Shown here in pieces: positions 35,027 through 46,491 of a stretch of DNA of 64,000 nucleotides. Below the pieces are notes generated by a model. The model did not search any database, was not told the origin of the DNA, and worked only from the letters and a program-made list of their open reading frames with translations. The first letter of the stretch is position 1, and every line of letters starts with the position of its first letter. Origin of the DNA: Azohydromonas sediminis (GTDB lineage: Bacteria > Pseudomonadota > Gammaproteobacteria > Burkholderiales > Burkholderiaceae_C). The translations under genes and the position numbers were made by a program. The stretch is taken from contig NZ_QOAZ01000001.1 of the NCBI RefSeq assembly GCF_003574675.1, positions 124,001 to 188,000 on the forward strand. Reading direction: 5' to 3'.

Positions 35027-35725
35027 TCAGGCCCGCTGGCACGCGAACAGGTAGTTCACGCTCGTGTCGCCCGAAAGCCAGTAGCGCTTGGTCAGCGGGT
35101 TGTACTCCATGCCGCGTGTGTGCTGCACCTGCAGCCCCGCGTCGCGGCACCAGCGCGCCAGCTCGCTCGGACGGATCAGCTTGGCGTACTCGTGCGTGCC
35201 GCGCGGCAGCAGGTTGAGCACGTACTCGGCGCCGACGATGGCGAACAGGAACGACTTCGGGTTGCGGTTGATCGTCGAGAAGAAGACCCAGCCGCCGGGC
35301 TTGACGAGCTTCGCACACGCGGCGACAACCGAGGCCGGGTCGGGCACGTGCTCGAGCATCTCCATGCAGGTGACGACGTCGTAGCGAGCGGGCGACTCGG
35401 CAGCAAGCGCCTCGGCCGAGGTCTCGCGGTAGTCGACGTTCGCGCAGCCCGACTCCATCGCGTGCAGCATCGCGACCTTCAGCGGCTTGGCGGCCATGTC
35501 GATGCCCAGCACGCGCGCGCCGCGCTGCACCATCGCCTCGGCGAGGATGCCGCCGCCGCAACCGACGTCGAGCACGTCCTTGCCCGCCAGCGGTGCGATC
35601 GAGTCGATCCAGTCCAGGCGCAGCGGGTTGATCTGGTGCAGCGGGCGAAACTCGCTGTCCGGATCCCACCAGCGATGGGCGAGTTCGCTGAACTTGGCCA
35701 GTTCCTGCGGATCGGCGTTGATCAT
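35027..35725 (-). CDS. ubiG: Ubiquinone biosynthesis O-methyltransferase UbiG
   Basis: A 232-residue SAM-dependent enzyme carrying out both O-methylations of ubiquinone synthesis. Signatures are [44 protein letters not shown] (SAM site) and [11 protein letters not shown]. Its presence together with menA in the window suggests the organism makes both ubiquinone and menaquinone. It follows the ompA terminator and is coupled to gph. Confidence 0.95.
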   Translation of the reverse strand: MINADPQELAKFSELAHRWWDPDSEFRPLHQINPLRLDWIDSIAPLAGKDVLDVGCGGGILAEAMVQRGARVLGIDMAAKPLKVAMLHAMESGCANVDYRETSAEALAAESPARYDVVTCMEMLEHVPDPASVVAACAKLVKPGGWVFFSTINRNPKSFLFAIVGAEYVLNLLPRGTHEYAKLIRPSELARWCRDAGLQVQHTRGMEYNPLTKRYWLSGDTSVNYLFACQRA

Positions 35726-35802
35726 GGCGTCATGTTAGTGCGATCGGCCACACCGACATCGCGCGCGGGAGATCGCCGCCCGCCGCTGCGGGAATCGACT
35801 TG

Positions 35803-35835
35803 AAAAAGACAAACCCCGCCGCAGCGGGGTTTGTC
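35803..35835 (-). terminator. Rho-independent terminator of ompA
   Basis: A perfect 12-base-pair stem (35808-35819 with 35824-35835, four-base loop) is followed on the minus strand by five T residues (35807 to 35803). It lies 20 bases after the ompA stop and separates ompA from ubiG. Confidence 0.92.
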
Positions 35836-35854
35836 GGAAGTCCGCGCAGCGCGA

Positions 35855-36532
35855 TCAGCGACGGCGGGTGCCGACCACTTCGATCTCGACGCGACGGTTC
35901 TTCGCGCGGCCTTCGCGGGTGCGGTTGTCGGCCACCGGCTGCGTCTCACCCTTGCCTTCGGTGTAGATGCGGTTGGCCTCGATGCCCTTGCTCACGAGGT
36001 ACTGCTTGACGGCCTCGGCACGGCGCACCGACAGCTTCTGGTTGTATTCGTTCGTACCGATCCAGTCGGTATGGCCGACGGCGATGATGACCTCGAGCGA
36101 GATGCCCTTCGTCTTCTCGACCAGGTCGTCGAGCTTGGCCTTGCCTTCGGGCTTGAGCACCGCCTTGTCGAAATCGAAGAAGGTGTCGGCCGCGTACGTC
36201 ACCTTCTCGCTGACCGGGGCCGCGGGCGCGGGGGCCGGACGCGGGGCGGGGGCCGGAGCCGGCGCGGCGGCCGGCGGCGCAGCCGGGGCGGGGGCCGGCG
36301 CGGGCGGCGCGGGCGGCGCGGGCGGCGGCTTCAGCGCGCCATCACAGGCCGGATGCGCGGTCGCAGGCGTCCAGTTGGACGCACGCCAGCAGTACTCGTT
36401 GGTGCCGTTCTTCCACGGCGTACCGTCGGAGGCGCGCCACTGCTGCGTCGAATCCGACTGCGCCGAGACCGTCAGCGGTGCCACCAGAGCGGCCGACGCG
36501 AACAGCATCGCCACCTTGTTCAGTTTCTTCAT
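35855..36532 (-). CDS. ompA: OmpA-family outer membrane protein
   Basis: A 225-residue protein with a signal peptide (MKKLNKVAMLFASAALVAPLTVSAQ), a short Trp-rich segment (residues 30-65), a Pro/Ala linker (about 68-107) and a C-terminal OmpA peptidoglycan-binding domain (FFDFDKAVLKPEG, GHTDWIGTNEYNQKLSVRRA, NRRVEI). It has no eight-strand barrel, so it is a short OmpA-C protein, not full OmpA. An AGAGGAGA ribosome site and its own terminator suggest a strongly expressed single-gene unit. Confidence 0.92.
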   Translation of the reverse strand: MKKLNKVAMLFASAALVAPLTVSAQSDSTQQWRASDGTPWKNGTNEYCWRASNWTPATAHPACDGALKPPPAPPAPPAPAPAPAAPPAAAPAPAPAPRPAPAPAAPVSEKVTYAADTFFDFDKAVLKPEGKAKLDDLVEKTKGISLEVIIAVGHTDWIGTNEYNQKLSVRRAEAVKQYLVSKGIEANRIYTEGKGETQPVADNRTREGRAKNRRVEIEVVGTRRR

Positions 36533-36732
36533 CGATTCTCCTCTTGAAGGAAGGCCGCAGTGCCACTGCGTGAGTTCAAACCGGAAGCCAGACGACTGGC
36601 AAACGACCCCGGCAACGTGTGCTTACCAATGCAAAAAGATTGTGCCATAGCCCCCCGGGCGCACCTGATTTTGGTCGGCCAACGTCAAGTGTCATCGCGG
36701 CCTGTTGCGCAAGTGCGACAACCGCGGCGGCC

Positions 36733-36738
36733 TAGAAT
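36733..36738 (+). promoter_or_regulatory. -10 candidate for gyrA
   Basis: TAGAAT lies 75 bases upstream of the gyrA ATG in the 280-base gap between ompA and gyrA. No matching -35 was seen at 16-18 bases. Confidence 0.35.
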
Positions 36739-36812
36739 GCTCTCCACCACTTACCTTGCACCCGCGACGCGCGCTACCACCACTTGCCGCGTGCGACCGC
36801 TTCGCCCCCCTC

Positions 36813-39458
36813 ATGACCTCGTTCGCCAAGGAAACCCTGCCGATCTCGCTCGAGGAGGAGATGCGGCGCTCGTACCTCGACTACGCGATGAGCGTCATCG
36901 TCGGGCGTGCGCTGCCCGACGCGCGCGATGGCCTCAAGCCCGTGCACCGGCGCGTGCTGTACGCGATGCACGAGCTCAACAACGACTGGAACCGCCCGTA
37001 CAAAAAGAGCGCGCGCATCGTCGGCGACGTCATCGGTAAGTACCACCCGCACGGCGACACCGCGGTCTACGACACGATCGTGCGCATGGCGCAGGACTTC
37101 AGCCTGCGTCACATGCTCATCGACGGGCAGGGCAACTTCGGCAGCGTCGACGGCGACAACGCCGCGGCGATGCGCTACACCGAGATCCGGCTGGCCAAGA
37201 TCGCGCACGAGATGCTGGCCGACATCGACAAGGACACGGTCGATTTCGGCCCGAACTACGACGGCTCCGAGAAGGAGCCACTCGTGCTGCCGACCCGGCT
37301 GCCCAACCTGCTCGTCAACGGCAGCGCCGGCATCGCGGTGGGCATGGCCACCAACATTCCGCCGCACAACCTCAACGAGGTCGTCGACGCCTGCCTGCAC
37401 CTGCTGAAGAACCCTTCGGCCGGCGTCGACGAGCTGATGGAAATCATCCCGGCGCCCGACTTCCCCACCGCGGGGATCATCTACGGCCTCGCCGGCGTGC
37501 GCGAGGGCTACCGTACCGGGCGCGGCAAGGTCGTGATGCGCGCGAAGTGCCACTTCGAGGACATCGACCGCGGCCAGCGTCAAGCGATCATCGTCGACGA
37601 GATCCCCTACCAGGTCAACAAGAAGACGCTTCTCGAGCGCATCGCCGAGCTCGTCAACGACAAGAAGCTCGAAGGCATCAGCCACATCCAGGACGAGAGC
37701 GACAAGTCCGGGATGCGCGTCGTCATCGAGCTCAAGCGCGGCGAGGTGCCCGAGGTCGTGCTGAACAACCTGTACAAGCAGACGCAGCTGCAGGACTCGT
37801 TCGGCATCAACATGGTCGCGCTGATCGACGGCCAGCCGAAGCTGTGCAACCTGAAGGACCTGGTCGAGATCTTCCTCGAGCACCGGCGCGAGGTCGTCAC
37901 GCGGCGCACCGTGTTCGAGCTGCGCAAGGCGCGCGAGCGCGGCCACGTGCTCGAGGGCCTGGCGGTCGCGCTGGCCAACATCGACGCCTTCATCGAGATC
38001 ATCAAGAACTCGCCGACCCCGCCGGTCGCCAAAGCCGAGCTGATGGCGCGCGGCTGGGACTCGTCGCTCGTGCGCGAGATGCTCGCGCGCGCCGAGGCCG
38101 ACACGCCGGGCGGCCGCGCCGCCTACCGCCCCGAGGGGCTGCCGCCGCAGTACGGCCTGCAGGCCGACGGCCTGTACCGCCTGTCCGACGAGCAGGCCGG
38201 CGAGATCCTGCAGATGCGGCTGCAGCGGCTCACGGGCCTCGAGCAGGACAAGATCGTCGGCGAGTACAAGGAGGTCATGGCGCAGATCGCCGACCTGCTC
38301 GACATCCTCGCCAAGCCGGCGCGCGTCACGGCGATCATCGCCGACGAACTCACCGCGCTGAAGCAGGAGTTCGGCCAGACCAAGCTCGGCGCGCGGCGCA
38401 GCGTGATCGAGCACAACGTGCAGGAGCTCGGCACCGAGGACCTGATCGCGCCGACCGACATGGTCGTCACGTTGAGCCACGCCGGCTATATCAAGAGCCA
38501 GCCGCTCGCCGAGTACCGCGCGCAGCGCCGCGGCGGCCGCGGCAAGCAGGCCGCGCAGACGAAGGAAGACGACTGGATCGACCAGCTCTTCATCGCCAAC
38601 ACGCACGACTGGATCCTGTGCTTCAGCGACCGCGGGCGCGTCTACTGGCTCAAGGTGTGGGAAGTGCCGCAGGGCGGGCGCGCGAGCCGCGGCAAGCCGA
38701 TCGTCAACATGTTCCCGCTGCAGCCGGGCGAGAAGATCACCGTCGTGCTGCCACTGACCGGCGAGTTCCGCAGCTTCCCGGCCGACCACTACGTCTTCAT
38801 GGCCACCGCGCAGGGCACCGTCAAGAAGACGGCGCTCGACGAGTTCGCCCACCCGCGCAAGGCGGGCATCATCGCGGTGGACCTCGACGAGGGTGACTAC
38901 CTGATCGGCGCCGCGCTGACCGACGGCCACCACGACGTGATGCTGTTCAGCGACGGCGGCAAGGCGGTGCGCTTCGACGAGGACGACGTGCGCCCGATGG
39001 GCCGCGCCGCACGCGGCGTGCGCGGCATGACGCTCGAGCCCGGCCAGAGCGTGATCGCGATGCTGGTGGCCGAGGACGAGACGCAGAGCGTGCTCACCGC
39101 GACCGAGAACGGCTACGGCAAGCGCACGCCGATCACCGAGTACACGCGCCACGGCCGCGGCACCAAAGGCATGATCGCGATCCAGCAAAGCGAGCGCAAC
39201 GGCAAGGTCGTCGCCGCCACGCTGGTGCGCCCCGACGACGAGATCATGCTGATCACCGACCGCGGCGTGCTCGTGCGCACGCGCGTGGCCGAGATCCGCG
39301 AGCTCGGCCGCGCGACGCAGGGCGTCACGCTGATCGCGCTCGACGACGGCGCGAAGCTGTCGGGGCTGCAGCGCATCGTCGAGAACGACGCCAACGAACC
39401 CGCCGGCGGCGAGTCCGACCCCGACAGTGCCGGCGGTTCCGGCGCGGAGACACGATGA
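36813..39458 (+). CDS. gyrA: DNA gyrase subunit A
   Basis: The 881-residue breakage-reunion subunit of gyrase. The catalytic tyrosine is Y122 ([11 protein letters not shown]), numbered exactly as in E. coli. The quinolone region reads [10 protein letters not shown], with Thr83 and Asp87. The six C-terminal beta-pinwheel blades run from about 530; [10 protein letters not shown] near 570 is the GyrA box. The start at 36813 gives the usual N-terminus. Its stop overlaps the next gene (ATGATG). Confidence 0.98.
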   Translation: MTSFAKETLPISLEEEMRRSYLDYAMSVIVGRALPDARDGLKPVHRRVLYAMHELNNDWNRPYKKSARIVGDVIGKYHPHGDTAVYDTIVRMAQDFSLRHMLIDGQGNFGSVDGDNAAAMRYTEIRLAKIAHEMLADIDKDTVDFGPNYDGSEKEPLVLPTRLPNLLVNGSAGIAVGMATNIPPHNLNEVVDACLHLLKNPSAGVDELMEIIPAPDFPTAGIIYGLAGVREGYRTGRGKVVMRAKCHFEDIDRGQRQAIIVDEIPYQVNKKTLLERIAELVNDKKLEGISHIQDESDKSGMRVVIELKRGEVPEVVLNNLYKQTQLQDSFGINMVALIDGQPKLCNLKDLVEIFLEHRREVVTRRTVFELRKARERGHVLEGLAVALANIDAFIEIIKNSPTPPVAKAELMARGWDSSLVREMLARAEADTPGGRAAYRPEGLPPQYGLQADGLYRLSDEQAGEILQMRLQRLTGLEQDKIVGEYKEVMAQIADLLDILAKPARVTAIIADELTALKQEFGQTKLGARRSVIEHNVQELGTEDLIAPTDMVVTLSHAGYIKSQPLAEYRAQRRGGRGKQAAQTKEDDWIDQLFIANTHDWILCFSDRGRVYWLKVWEVPQGGRASRGKPIVNMFPLQPGEKITVVLPLTGEFRSFPADHYVFMATAQGTVKKTALDEFAHPRKAGIIAVDLDEGDYLIGAALTDGHHDVMLFSDGGKAVRFDEDDVRPMGRAARGVRGMTLEPGQSVIAMLVAEDETQSVLTATENGYGKRTPITEYTRHGRGTKGMIAIQQSERNGKVVAATLVRPDDEIMLITDRGVLVRTRVAEIRELGRATQGVTLIALDDGAKLSGLQRIVENDANEPAGGESDPDSAGGSGAETR

Positions 39459-40048
39459 TGCGCAAGACCCCCGCCCCTGCCCTGGCCTCCGCGCTGGCCC
39501 TCGTCGTCGCGCTCGGCACGACCGGCGGCGCGCAGGCCCAAGGCTCGAATGCCGCGCAGGACAAGAAGGCGCTCGTCGCCAAGGTGCTGCAGCTCCAGCA
39601 GCCGGGCATCGAGAACGCGGCGCGCCTGGTCGCCGAGCAGCCGGCGCTGATGCTGCTGCAGCAGGCCGGCCTCGTGCTGCAACGCGTGCCGGCCGAGCGC
39701 CGCGAAGCGACGGCGCGCGAGATCCAGGCCGAGGCGAAGAAGTACGCCGACGAGGCGGTGCCGCTGCTGCGGCAGACCGCGGTCAGGGTCGCACCAACGA
39801 CGATCGGGCCGATCCTCGAAGAGAAGTTCACCGCCGACGAGCTCAAGCAGCTGATCGCGATCCTCGAGTCGCCCGTCAACCGCAAGTTCCAGCAGCTCGG
39901 CGGCGACATGCAGCGCGCGCTCAACGAGAAACTCGTCGCCGAGACACGCGCGACGATCGAGCCCAAGATCAACGCGCTGCAGCAGGCCGTCGGCGAGAAG
40001 CTGAAGGCGGCCGCCGCGACGGCACCGGCCTCGGCGCCGTCGCGCTGA
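39455..40048 (+). CDS. DUF2059-family exported protein
   Basis: A 197-residue protein with a signal peptide ([28 protein letters not shown]) and an all-helical DUF2059-like region (residues 60-170; [27 protein letters not shown]). The function of the family is unknown; it probably acts in the periplasm. It overlaps the gyrA stop, so it is coupled to gyrA. A similar gene sits after gyrA in other Burkholderiales. Confidence 0.85.
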   Translation: MMRKTPAPALASALALVVALGTTGGAQAQGSNAAQDKKALVAKVLQLQQPGIENAARLVAEQPALMLLQQAGLVLQRVPAERREATAREIQAEAKKYADEAVPLLRQTAVRVAPTTIGPILEEKFTADELKQLIAILESPVNRKFQQLGGDMQRALNEKLVAETRATIEPKINALQQAVGEKLKAAAATAPASAPSR

Positions 40049-40118
40049 CGCGCGGCGCCGCGCTGCCGCCGTCCAACCGCCCGGCGCGCCCGGCCGGCGT
40101 GGAACAATCGACATCGAG

Positions 40119-41222
40119 ATGTCCGACACGCCTTCCACCGCCCCCACGCTGGCCGCGCTGCGCGCCCAGATCGACGCGCTCGACCGGGAGCTGCTCGCGC
40201 TGCTGAACCGCCGTGCGCGGCTGGCGCAGGAGGTCGGCGAGATCAAGAAGCGCGAAGGCTCCGTCGTCTTTCGGCCCGAGCGCGAGGCGCAGGTCATCGA
40301 CGGGCTGAAGGCCGCCAACCCCGGACCGCTGAAGACCGAGAGCATCGCGCCGATCTGGCGCGAGATCATGTCGGCGTGTCGCGCGCTCGAAACACCGACG
40401 CGGGTCGCCTACCTGGGCCCCGCCGGCACGTTCAGCGAGCAGGCCGCGCTCGGCTACTTCGGCAGCTCGATCGAGCGCGTGCCGTGCGTGAGCATCGACG
40501 AAGTCTTTCGCACGACGACGGCAGGCGCCGCCGACTTCGGTGTCGTGCCGGTCGAGAACTCGACCGAGGGCGTCGTCGCACGCTCTCTCGACCTGTTCCT
40601 GACGACACCGCTGTTCATCATCGGCGAGACCAGTCTCAACGTGCGCCACAACCTGCTGCGACGGGTCGAAGGGCTCGACGGCATCGTCGCCGTGTGCGCC
40701 CACCCGCAGGCGCTCGCGCAGTGCCACGGCTGGCTGTCGAACCACCTGCCGACCGTCGAGCGGCGCCCGGTGGCCAGCAACGCCGAGGGCGCACGCCTCG
40801 CGGCGCAGGACGCGTCGCTCGCTGCGATCGCGAGCGAGCGCGCGGCGAGCGAGTGGGGGCTGCACGTCGTTGCGCCGGCGATCCAGGACGACGCGCACAA
40901 CCGCACGCGCTTCGCGATCGTGACCCACCCCGACCGTCACCCGGCGCCGCGCGCGTCGGGGCACGACTGCACCAGCCTCGTCGTCTCGGTGGCCAACCGG
41001 CCCGGCGCGGTGCACGACATGCTCGTGCCGCTGAAGGCACACGGCGTGTCGATGACGCGCTTCGAGTCGCGTCCGGCGCGCTCGGGGCAGTGGGAGTACT
41101 ACTTCTACATCGACATCCAGGGTCACCCCGACGAGCCGCACGTCGACGCGGCGCTGAAGGCGCTGCGCGCGGAGTGCGCCTTCTTCAAGCTGCTGGGCAC
41201 GTACCCGGTCGACGTCCACTGA
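40119..41222 (+). CDS. pheA: Bifunctional chorismate mutase/prephenate dehydratase
   Basis: A 367-residue P-protein of phenylalanine synthesis. The chorismate mutase domain is residues 10-95 (LRAQIDALDRELLALLNRRARLAQEVGEIK), the prephenate dehydratase domain 100-275 (AYLGPAGTFSEQAAL, PVENSTEGVV) and the ACT regulatory domain 285-360 (NRPGAVHDML and ESRP, the phenylalanine-binding motif). The intact ESRP predicts feedback inhibition by phenylalanine. Confidence 0.96.
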   Translation: MSDTPSTAPTLAALRAQIDALDRELLALLNRRARLAQEVGEIKKREGSVVFRPEREAQVIDGLKAANPGPLKTESIAPIWREIMSACRALETPTRVAYLGPAGTFSEQAALGYFGSSIERVPCVSIDEVFRTTTAGAADFGVVPVENSTEGVVARSLDLFLTTPLFIIGETSLNVRHNLLRRVEGLDGIVAVCAHPQALAQCHGWLSNHLPTVERRPVASNAEGARLAAQDASLAAIASERAASEWGLHVVAPAIQDDAHNRTRFAIVTHPDRHPAPRASGHDCTSLVVSVANRPGAVHDMLVPLKAHGVSMTRFESRPARSGQWEYYFYIDIQGHPDEPHVDAALKALRAECAFFKLLGTYPVDVH

Positions 41223-41239
41223 ACGGCGCGCGCGACACC

Positions 41240-42109
41240 ATGTTCCAGCAGCTCGGCGTGATCGGATGCGGCCTGATGGGCGGCTCGTTCGCGCTCGCAC
41301 TCAAGCGCCAGGGGCTGGTCAAGCGCGTCGTCGGTTACAGCAAGTCGCCGTCGACGACCGAGCGCGCCAAGCGCATGGGCATCATCGACGTCGCCGCCGA
41401 GTCGGCGCTGCTCGCGGTGGCCGGCTCCGACCTCGTGCTGATCGCGGTGCCGGTGTCGGCCACCGAGACGACGCTGCGCGCGATCCGCAACCTCGTCGAG
41501 CCCGGGATGCTCGTGATGGACGTGGGTTCGACCAAGCGCGACGTCGTCGACGCCGCGCGCCGCGTGCTGAAGGAGCGCGTCGTGCACTTCGTGCCGGCGC
41601 ACCCGATCGCCGGCAAGGAAGCCTCGGGCATCGACCACGCCGACGCCGGGCTGTACGCGGGCCGCCAGGTGATCCTGACGCCGCTGGCGCAGACGCCGCC
41701 CGAGCTGGTGCAGCGCGCCACCGACGTCTGGGCCGCGATCGGCGCGCAGGTGCTGAAGATGTCGCCCGAGAACCACGACGCTGCGTTCGCCGCCGTCAGC
41801 CACCTGCCGCACCTGCTGGCGTTCGCTTACTTCAGCGCGGTGGCGCGCCAGCCGGCCGGTCGCGACTTCCTCTCACTCGCCGGGCCGGGCTTTCGCGACT
41901 TCACCCGCATCGCCGCGAGCGACCCCGCCGTGTGGCGCGACATCCTGCTCGCCAACCGCGAAGAGGTCATCCGCCAGGCGCAGCGCTTCCGCCACACGCT
42001 CGACGCGTTCGAGCATGTGATGCGCTCGGGCAACGCCGAGGCGCTCGAGGACCTGATCCGCAGCGCGTCGGAAGCCCGCGCGCAGTGGCAGATGAACCAG
42101 CGCCGCTGA
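41240..42109 (+). CDS. tyrA: Prephenate dehydrogenase (TyrA family)
   Basis: A 289-residue NAD(P)-dependent enzyme of tyrosine synthesis. The nucleotide fold is [18 protein letters not shown], followed by [14 protein letters not shown] and [10 protein letters not shown]. No chorismate mutase or ACT domain is attached. Prephenate versus arogenate cannot be decided. It starts 17 bases after pheA. Confidence 0.94.
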   Translation: MFQQLGVIGCGLMGGSFALALKRQGLVKRVVGYSKSPSTTERAKRMGIIDVAAESALLAVAGSDLVLIAVPVSATETTLRAIRNLVEPGMLVMDVGSTKRDVVDAARRVLKERVVHFVPAHPIAGKEASGIDHADAGLYAGRQVILTPLAQTPPELVQRATDVWAAIGAQVLKMSPENHDAAFAAVSHLPHLLAFAYFSAVARQPAGRDFLSLAGPGFRDFTRIAASDPAVWRDILLANREEVIRQAQRFRHTLDAFEHVMRSGNAEALEDLIRSASEARAQWQMNQRR

Positions 42110-42146
42110 CGCCTTGCCAGGCCGCGGCGCACGCGCGGTCACGCCG

Positions 42147-44162
42147 ATGTACTCGATCCCCTTCCTCGACCTGCCCCCGCTGACCGGCGCCGCCGGCACC
42201 GTGACGCTGCCCGGCTCGAAGAGCATCTCGAACCGCGTGCTGCTGCTCGCCGGCCTGGCCGACGGCACGACCACCGTGCACGGCCTGCTCGACTCCGACG
42301 ACACCGCGGTGATGCTCGAGGCGCTGCGGCAGCTGGGCTGCGGCATCGAGCGCGACGGCGGCGTCACGCGCGTCACCGGCCTCGGCGGCCGGCTCGCGGT
42401 GCACGAGGCGAAGCTGTTCCTCGGCAACGCCGGCACCGCGATGCGCCCGCTGACCGCGGCGCTGGCCGTGCTCGCCGCGACGCAGGGTGGGCGCTTCGAG
42501 CTCGCGGGTGTCGCGCGCATGCACGAGCGGCCGATCGGCGACCTCGTCGACGCGCTGCGACCGCTGGGCTGCACCATCGACGAGCTCGGTGCGCGAGGCT
42601 TTCCGCCGCTGGCCGTGCGCGGCGACGCCGGCGGGCGGCTCGCGACCGACGCACCGATCCGCGTGCGCGGCGACGTCTCGAGCCAGTTCCTGACCGCGCT
42701 GCTGCTGGCGCTGCCGCTGGCCAGCGACGCCGGCGACGTCGTCGTCGAAGTCGTCGGCGAGTTGATCTCCAAGCCCTATGTCGAGATCACGCTGAACCTG
42801 CTGGCGCGCTTCGGCATCGCGGTGCGGCGCGAGGGCTGGCAGCGCTTCACGATCCCGGCCGGCAGCCGCTACCGAACCCCGGGCGAGGTGTGGGTCGAGG
42901 GCGATGCGTCGTCGGCGTCGTACTTCGTTGCGCTCGGCGCGATCGCGGCCACCGACGCGCCGGTGGTCATCGAAGGCGTCGGCCGCGACTCGATCCAGGG
43001 CGACATGCGCTTCGTCGACGCCGCGCGCGCGATGGGCGCCGACGTCACGGCCGAGGCGTCGCGCGTCGTCGTGCGCCGCGGCCGGTGGCCGCTGACAGCC
43101 ATCGCGCTGGACTGCAACCACATCCCCGACGCCGCGATGACGCTCGCGGTGATGGCGCTGTACGCCGACGCGCCGACGACGCTCACCAACATCGCCAGCT
43201 GGCGCGTCAAGGAAACCGACCGCATCGCCGCGATGGCCACCGAGCTGCACAAGCTCGGTGCCGAGGTCGCCACCGGCGACGACTTCATCCGCGTGACGCC
43301 GCCGCGCACGTGGCGCGCTGCGACGATCGACACCTACGACGACCACCGCATGGCGATGTGCCTGTCGCTGGCGGCGTTCAACCCGCTCGCGGGCGCGACG
43401 CCGCCGGTGCCGGTGCGCATCCGCGACCCGAAGTGCGTCGGCAAGACCTTCCCCGACTACTTCGAGGCGCTGTTCGCGCTCGCGCGCACCGAACCGCACC
43501 ACGTGCCGGTGATCACGATCGACGGGCCGACCGCGTCGGGCAAGGGCACGCTGGCCACCGAGGTGGCGCGCGCGCTCGGCTACCACAAGCTCGACTCGGG
43601 GTCGCTGTACCGCGCGCTGGCGCTGGCGGCGCTCGACGCGAACGTCGACACCTCGAGCGGCCCCGCGCTGGCCGCCCTCGCGCAGCGGCTGCAGCTGCGC
43701 TTCGACGGCGAGGCGCTGTGGCTCGACGGGCGCGACGTGAGCGCCGAGCTGCGCCTCGAGGCGGTGGGCGCGACCGCGTCGCGCATCTCGGCGCTGCCAG
43801 AGGTACGGCAGGCGCTGCACGACCTGCAGCTCGCGTTCCGGCGCCCGCCCGGCCTCGTGGCCGACGGGCGCGACATGGGCACCGTCGTCTTTCCCGACGC
43901 CAAGCTCAAGGTGTTCCTCACCGCCAACGCGGCGATGCGTGCCGAGCGTAGGTATAAGCAATTGATTTCCAAAGGAATTTCGGCTAACATCACTGATCTT
44001 CGTGCGGATTTGGAAGCGCGCGACGCGCGGGACCGCTCGCGCAGCGTGGCGCCCCTGAAGCCGGCCGAAGACGCGCTGTTGCTCGACAACTCGACACTGA
44101 GCGTGGACCAGTCGGTCGCGCAGGTGCTGGCTTGGTGGGCGCAGCGCAGCCCGTTCGACTGA
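42147..44162 (+). CDS. aroA-cmk: Fused AroA-Cmk: EPSP synthase / cytidylate kinase
   Basis: A single 671-residue frame encodes two enzymes. Residues 1 to about 450 are 3-phosphoshikimate 1-carboxyvinyltransferase ([46 protein letters not shown]). Residues about 455-671 are cytidylate kinase ([13 protein letters not shown]-loop, [22 protein letters not shown]). In most bacteria these are separate adjacent genes; here there is no stop or start between them. Such fusions are annotated in some Burkholderiales. ATG 42147 is preferred; an earlier TTG at 42114 gives an unlikely N-terminus. A local AT-rich patch in the kinase part may be a promoter for rpsA. Confidence 0.93.
   Translation: MYSIPFLDLPPLTGAAGTVTLPGSKSISNRVLLLAGLADGTTTVHGLLDSDDTAVMLEALRQLGCGIERDGGVTRVTGLGGRLAVHEAKLFLGNAGTAMRPLTAALAVLAATQGGRFELAGVARMHERPIGDLVDALRPLGCTIDELGARGFPPLAVRGDAGGRLATDAPIRVRGDVSSQFLTALLLALPLASDAGDVVVEVVGELISKPYVEITLNLLARFGIAVRREGWQRFTIPAGSRYRTPGEVWVEGDASSASYFVALGAIAATDAPVVIEGVGRDSIQGDMRFVDAARAMGADVTAEASRVVVRRGRWPLTAIALDCNHIPDAAMTLAVMALYADAPTTLTNIASWRVKETDRIAAMATELHKLGAEVATGDDFIRVTPPRTWRAATIDTYDDHRMAMCLSLAAFNPLAGATPPVPVRIRDPKCVGKTFPDYFEALFALARTEPHHVPVITIDGPTASGKGTLATEVARALGYHKLDSGSLYRALALAALDANVDTSSGPALAALAQRLQLRFDGEALWLDGRDVSAELRLEAVGATASRISALPEVRQALHDLQLAFRRPPGLVADGRDMGTVVFPDAKLKVFLTANAAMRAERRYKQLISKGISANITDLRADLEARDARDRSRSVAPLKPAEDALLLDNSTLSVDQSVAQVLAWWAQRSPFD
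43962..43990 (+). promoter_or_regulatory. Predicted sigma-70 promoter inside the cmk region (for rpsA)
   Basis: TTGATT (43962-43967) and TAACAT (43985-43990) are separated by exactly 17 bases. The surrounding 60 bases are strikingly A/T-rich in an otherwise very GC-rich frame and use rare codons while the Cmk protein stays intact. In E. coli an rpsA promoter also lies within cmk. The rpsA start is about 340 bases downstream. Confidence 0.65.
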
Positions 44163-44328
44163 CGGCTGCGGCCGTCGCGAGCGGCAGGTCCGGCGGCTCC
44201 CCCGCCGCGCCCGTGCTCTCCCGGCGCGGGCGCACCGAGTCTCCGGGTGTGTCCAACCCAACCCGCAACCCCCCGGTTGCAAACTACACCGGTGCCCCCA
44301 CCTGGTGCCGGCTTCAGGAAACCCCTTC

Positions 44329-46041
44329 ATGTCCCAAACCCAAACCGCCACCTCGGGCGGCGAGTCGTTCGCCGCGCTGTTCGAAGAAAGCCTGCGCAAG
44401 CGCGACCTGCGCTCCGGCGAGGTCATCTCGGCCGAGGTGGTGCGCATCGAGCACAACTACGTCGTCGTCAACGCCGGCCTGAAGTCCGAGGCCTACGTGC
44501 CCATCGACGAGTTCAAGAACGACCAGGGCGAGCTCGAGGTCCAGGTCGGCGACTTCGTCGCCGTCGCGATCGACGCCTTCGAGAATGGCTACGGCGACAC
44601 GATCCTGTCGCGCGACAAGGCCAAGCGCCTCGCGTCGTGGATGGCGCTCGAGAACGCGCTCGAGTCGGGTGAATTCGTCACCGGCACCGTCAACGGCAAG
44701 GTCAAGGGCGGCCTGACGGTGCTCGTCAACGGCATCCGCGCCTTCCTGCCGGGCAGCCTGATCGACACGCGGCCGGTCAAGGATCTGTCGCCGTACGAAG
44801 GCAAGACGATGGAGTTCAAGGTCATCAAGCTCGACCGCAAGCGCAACAACGTCGTGCTGAGCCGCCGCGCCGTCGTCGAAGCCTCGATGGGCGAGGAGCG
44901 CGCGAAGCTGCTCGAGACGCTGCGTGAAGGCGCGATCGTGCACGGTGTCGTCAAGAACATCACCGAGTACGGCGCATTCGTCGACCTCGGCGGCATCGAC
45001 GGCCTGCTGCACATCACCGACATGGCCTGGCGCCGCGTGCGCCACCCGACCGAAGTGGTGCAGGTCGGCCAGGAACTCGACGCCAAGGTACTCAAGTTCG
45101 ACGCCGAAAAGAACCGCGTCAGCCTGGGCCTGAAGCAGCTCGGCGACGACCCGTGGCTCGGCGTCGCGCGCCGCTACCCGGCGGGCACGCGCCTGTTCGG
45201 CAAGGTCACCAACATCGCCGACTACGGCGCGTTCGTCGAGATCGAACCCGGCATCGAGGGGCTGGTGCACGTCTCTGAGATGGACTGGACGAACAAGAAC
45301 GTCGCGCCGAGCAAGGTCGTCAGCCTCGGCGACGAGGTCGAGGTGATGGTGCTCGAGATCGACGAGGACAAGCGCCGCATCAGCCTGGGCATGAAGCAGT
45401 GCAAGCCCAACCCGTGGGAGGAGTTCGCGCAGAACGTCAAGCGCGGCGACCGCGTGAAGGGCCCGGTCAAGTCGATCACCGACTTCGGCATCTTCATCGG
45501 CCTAGCGCAGGGCATCGACGGCCTGGTGCACCTGTCGGACCTGTCGTGGCACGAGCCTGGCGAAGTCGCGGTGCGCAACTACAAGAAGGGCCAGGAGGTC
45601 GAGGCCGTCGTGCTCGGCGTCGATGTCGAGCGCGAGCGCATCAGCCTGGGCATCAAGCAGCTCGACGGTGACCCGTTCGCGACCTACACGACGATGAACG
45701 ACCGCGGCGCGATCGTCACCGGCACGGTCAAGAGCGTCGACGCGCGTGGCGCCGAGATCCAGCTCACGCCCGACGTCACCGGCTACCTGCGCGCCAGCGA
45801 GATCAGCCGCGACCGCGTCGAGGACGCGCGCAACCTGCTGAAGGAAGGCGACGAGATCAGCGCGATGATCATCAACGTCGACCGCAAGACGCGCTCGATC
45901 CAGTTGTCGATCAAGGCCAAGGACAACGCCGACCAGCAGGAGGCGATGCAGCGCCTGGCGCAGAGCAACGAGCGCGAGACCGCCGGCACGACGAGCCTGG
46001 GCGCGCTGCTGCGCGCGAAGCTCGACAACCGCAACGAGTGA
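44329..46041 (+). CDS. rpsA: 30S ribosomal protein S1
   Basis: A 570-residue protein with six S1 RNA-binding repeats, e.g. [22 protein letters not shown] and [23 protein letters not shown], plus [23 protein letters not shown]. It recruits mRNA to the 30S subunit. The 166-base leader contains a hairpin (GCAACC-CCCC-GGTTGC, 44265-44280) that could take part in the autoregulation known for S1. ATG 44329 has an AGGAAA site. ihfB follows. Confidence 0.98.
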   Translation: MSQTQTATSGGESFAALFEESLRKRDLRSGEVISAEVVRIEHNYVVVNAGLKSEAYVPIDEFKNDQGELEVQVGDFVAVAIDAFENGYGDTILSRDKAKRLASWMALENALESGEFVTGTVNGKVKGGLTVLVNGIRAFLPGSLIDTRPVKDLSPYEGKTMEFKVIKLDRKRNNVVLSRRAVVEASMGEERAKLLETLREGAIVHGVVKNITEYGAFVDLGGIDGLLHITDMAWRRVRHPTEVVQVGQELDAKVLKFDAEKNRVSLGLKQLGDDPWLGVARRYPAGTRLFGKVTNIADYGAFVEIEPGIEGLVHVSEMDWTNKNVAPSKVVSLGDEVEVMVLEIDEDKRRISLGMKQCKPNPWEEFAQNVKRGDRVKGPVKSITDFGIFIGLAQGIDGLVHLSDLSWHEPGEVAVRNYKKGQEVEAVVLGVDVERERISLGIKQLDGDPFATYTTMNDRGAIVTGTVKSVDARGAEIQLTPDVTGYLRASEISRDRVEDARNLLKEGDEISAMIINVDRKTRSIQLSIKAKDNADQQEAMQRLAQSNERETAGTTSLGALLRAKLDNRNE

Positions 46042-46105
46042 CGCTCGTGGCGGCGATGCGGCGCCCGCGCGCCGCGTCGCCGCCCTGCCGACCCCGCCCT
46101 GCCCC

Positions 46106-46435
46106 ATGACCCGCAGCGACCTCGTCGCGACGCTGGCCGAGCGCTTCGGCCAGCTCACGCAGCGCGACACCGAACTCGCCGTCAAGATGATCCTCGACGC
46201 GATGAGCGACGCGCTCGCGCGCGGTCACCGCATCGAGATCCGCGGCTTCGGCAGCTTTTCGATCAGCCGCCGCCCGCCGCGCGTGGGCCGCAACCCGCGC
46301 AGCGGTGAGCAGGTGGTGATTCCGGAGAAGCTGGTGCCGCACTTCAAGCCCGGCAAGGCCTTGCGCGAAGCCGTCGACGCGCGCCTGCCCGTCGACCCCG
46401 CCCCGCCGCTGGCGTCGGCCGTCGACGCGGCCTGA
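46106..46435 (+). CDS. ihfB: Integration host factor subunit beta
   Basis: A 109-residue HU/IHF-family DNA-bending protein with [39 protein letters not shown] (DNA-intercalating arm with Pro) and [14 protein letters not shown]. The last 15 residues are an Ala/Pro extension. The position after rpsA is conserved in proteobacteria. Confidence 0.95.
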   Translation: MTRSDLVATLAERFGQLTQRDTELAVKMILDAMSDALARGHRIEIRGFGSFSISRRPPRVGRNPRSGEQVVIPEKLVPHFKPGKALREAVDARLPVDPAPPLASAVDAA

Positions 46436-46491
46436 CCCCTGCGCCGTTTTTGCACGCGGCGCCGGGCGCGCGCCTCTAGAATGCGCCGCGC

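Noticed and set aside
43950-44020. AT-rich patch in cmk as an inserted or transferred DNA piece
   Set aside because: The Cmk protein is intact and conserved across it, so no foreign insertion is needed; an embedded promoter explains it better.
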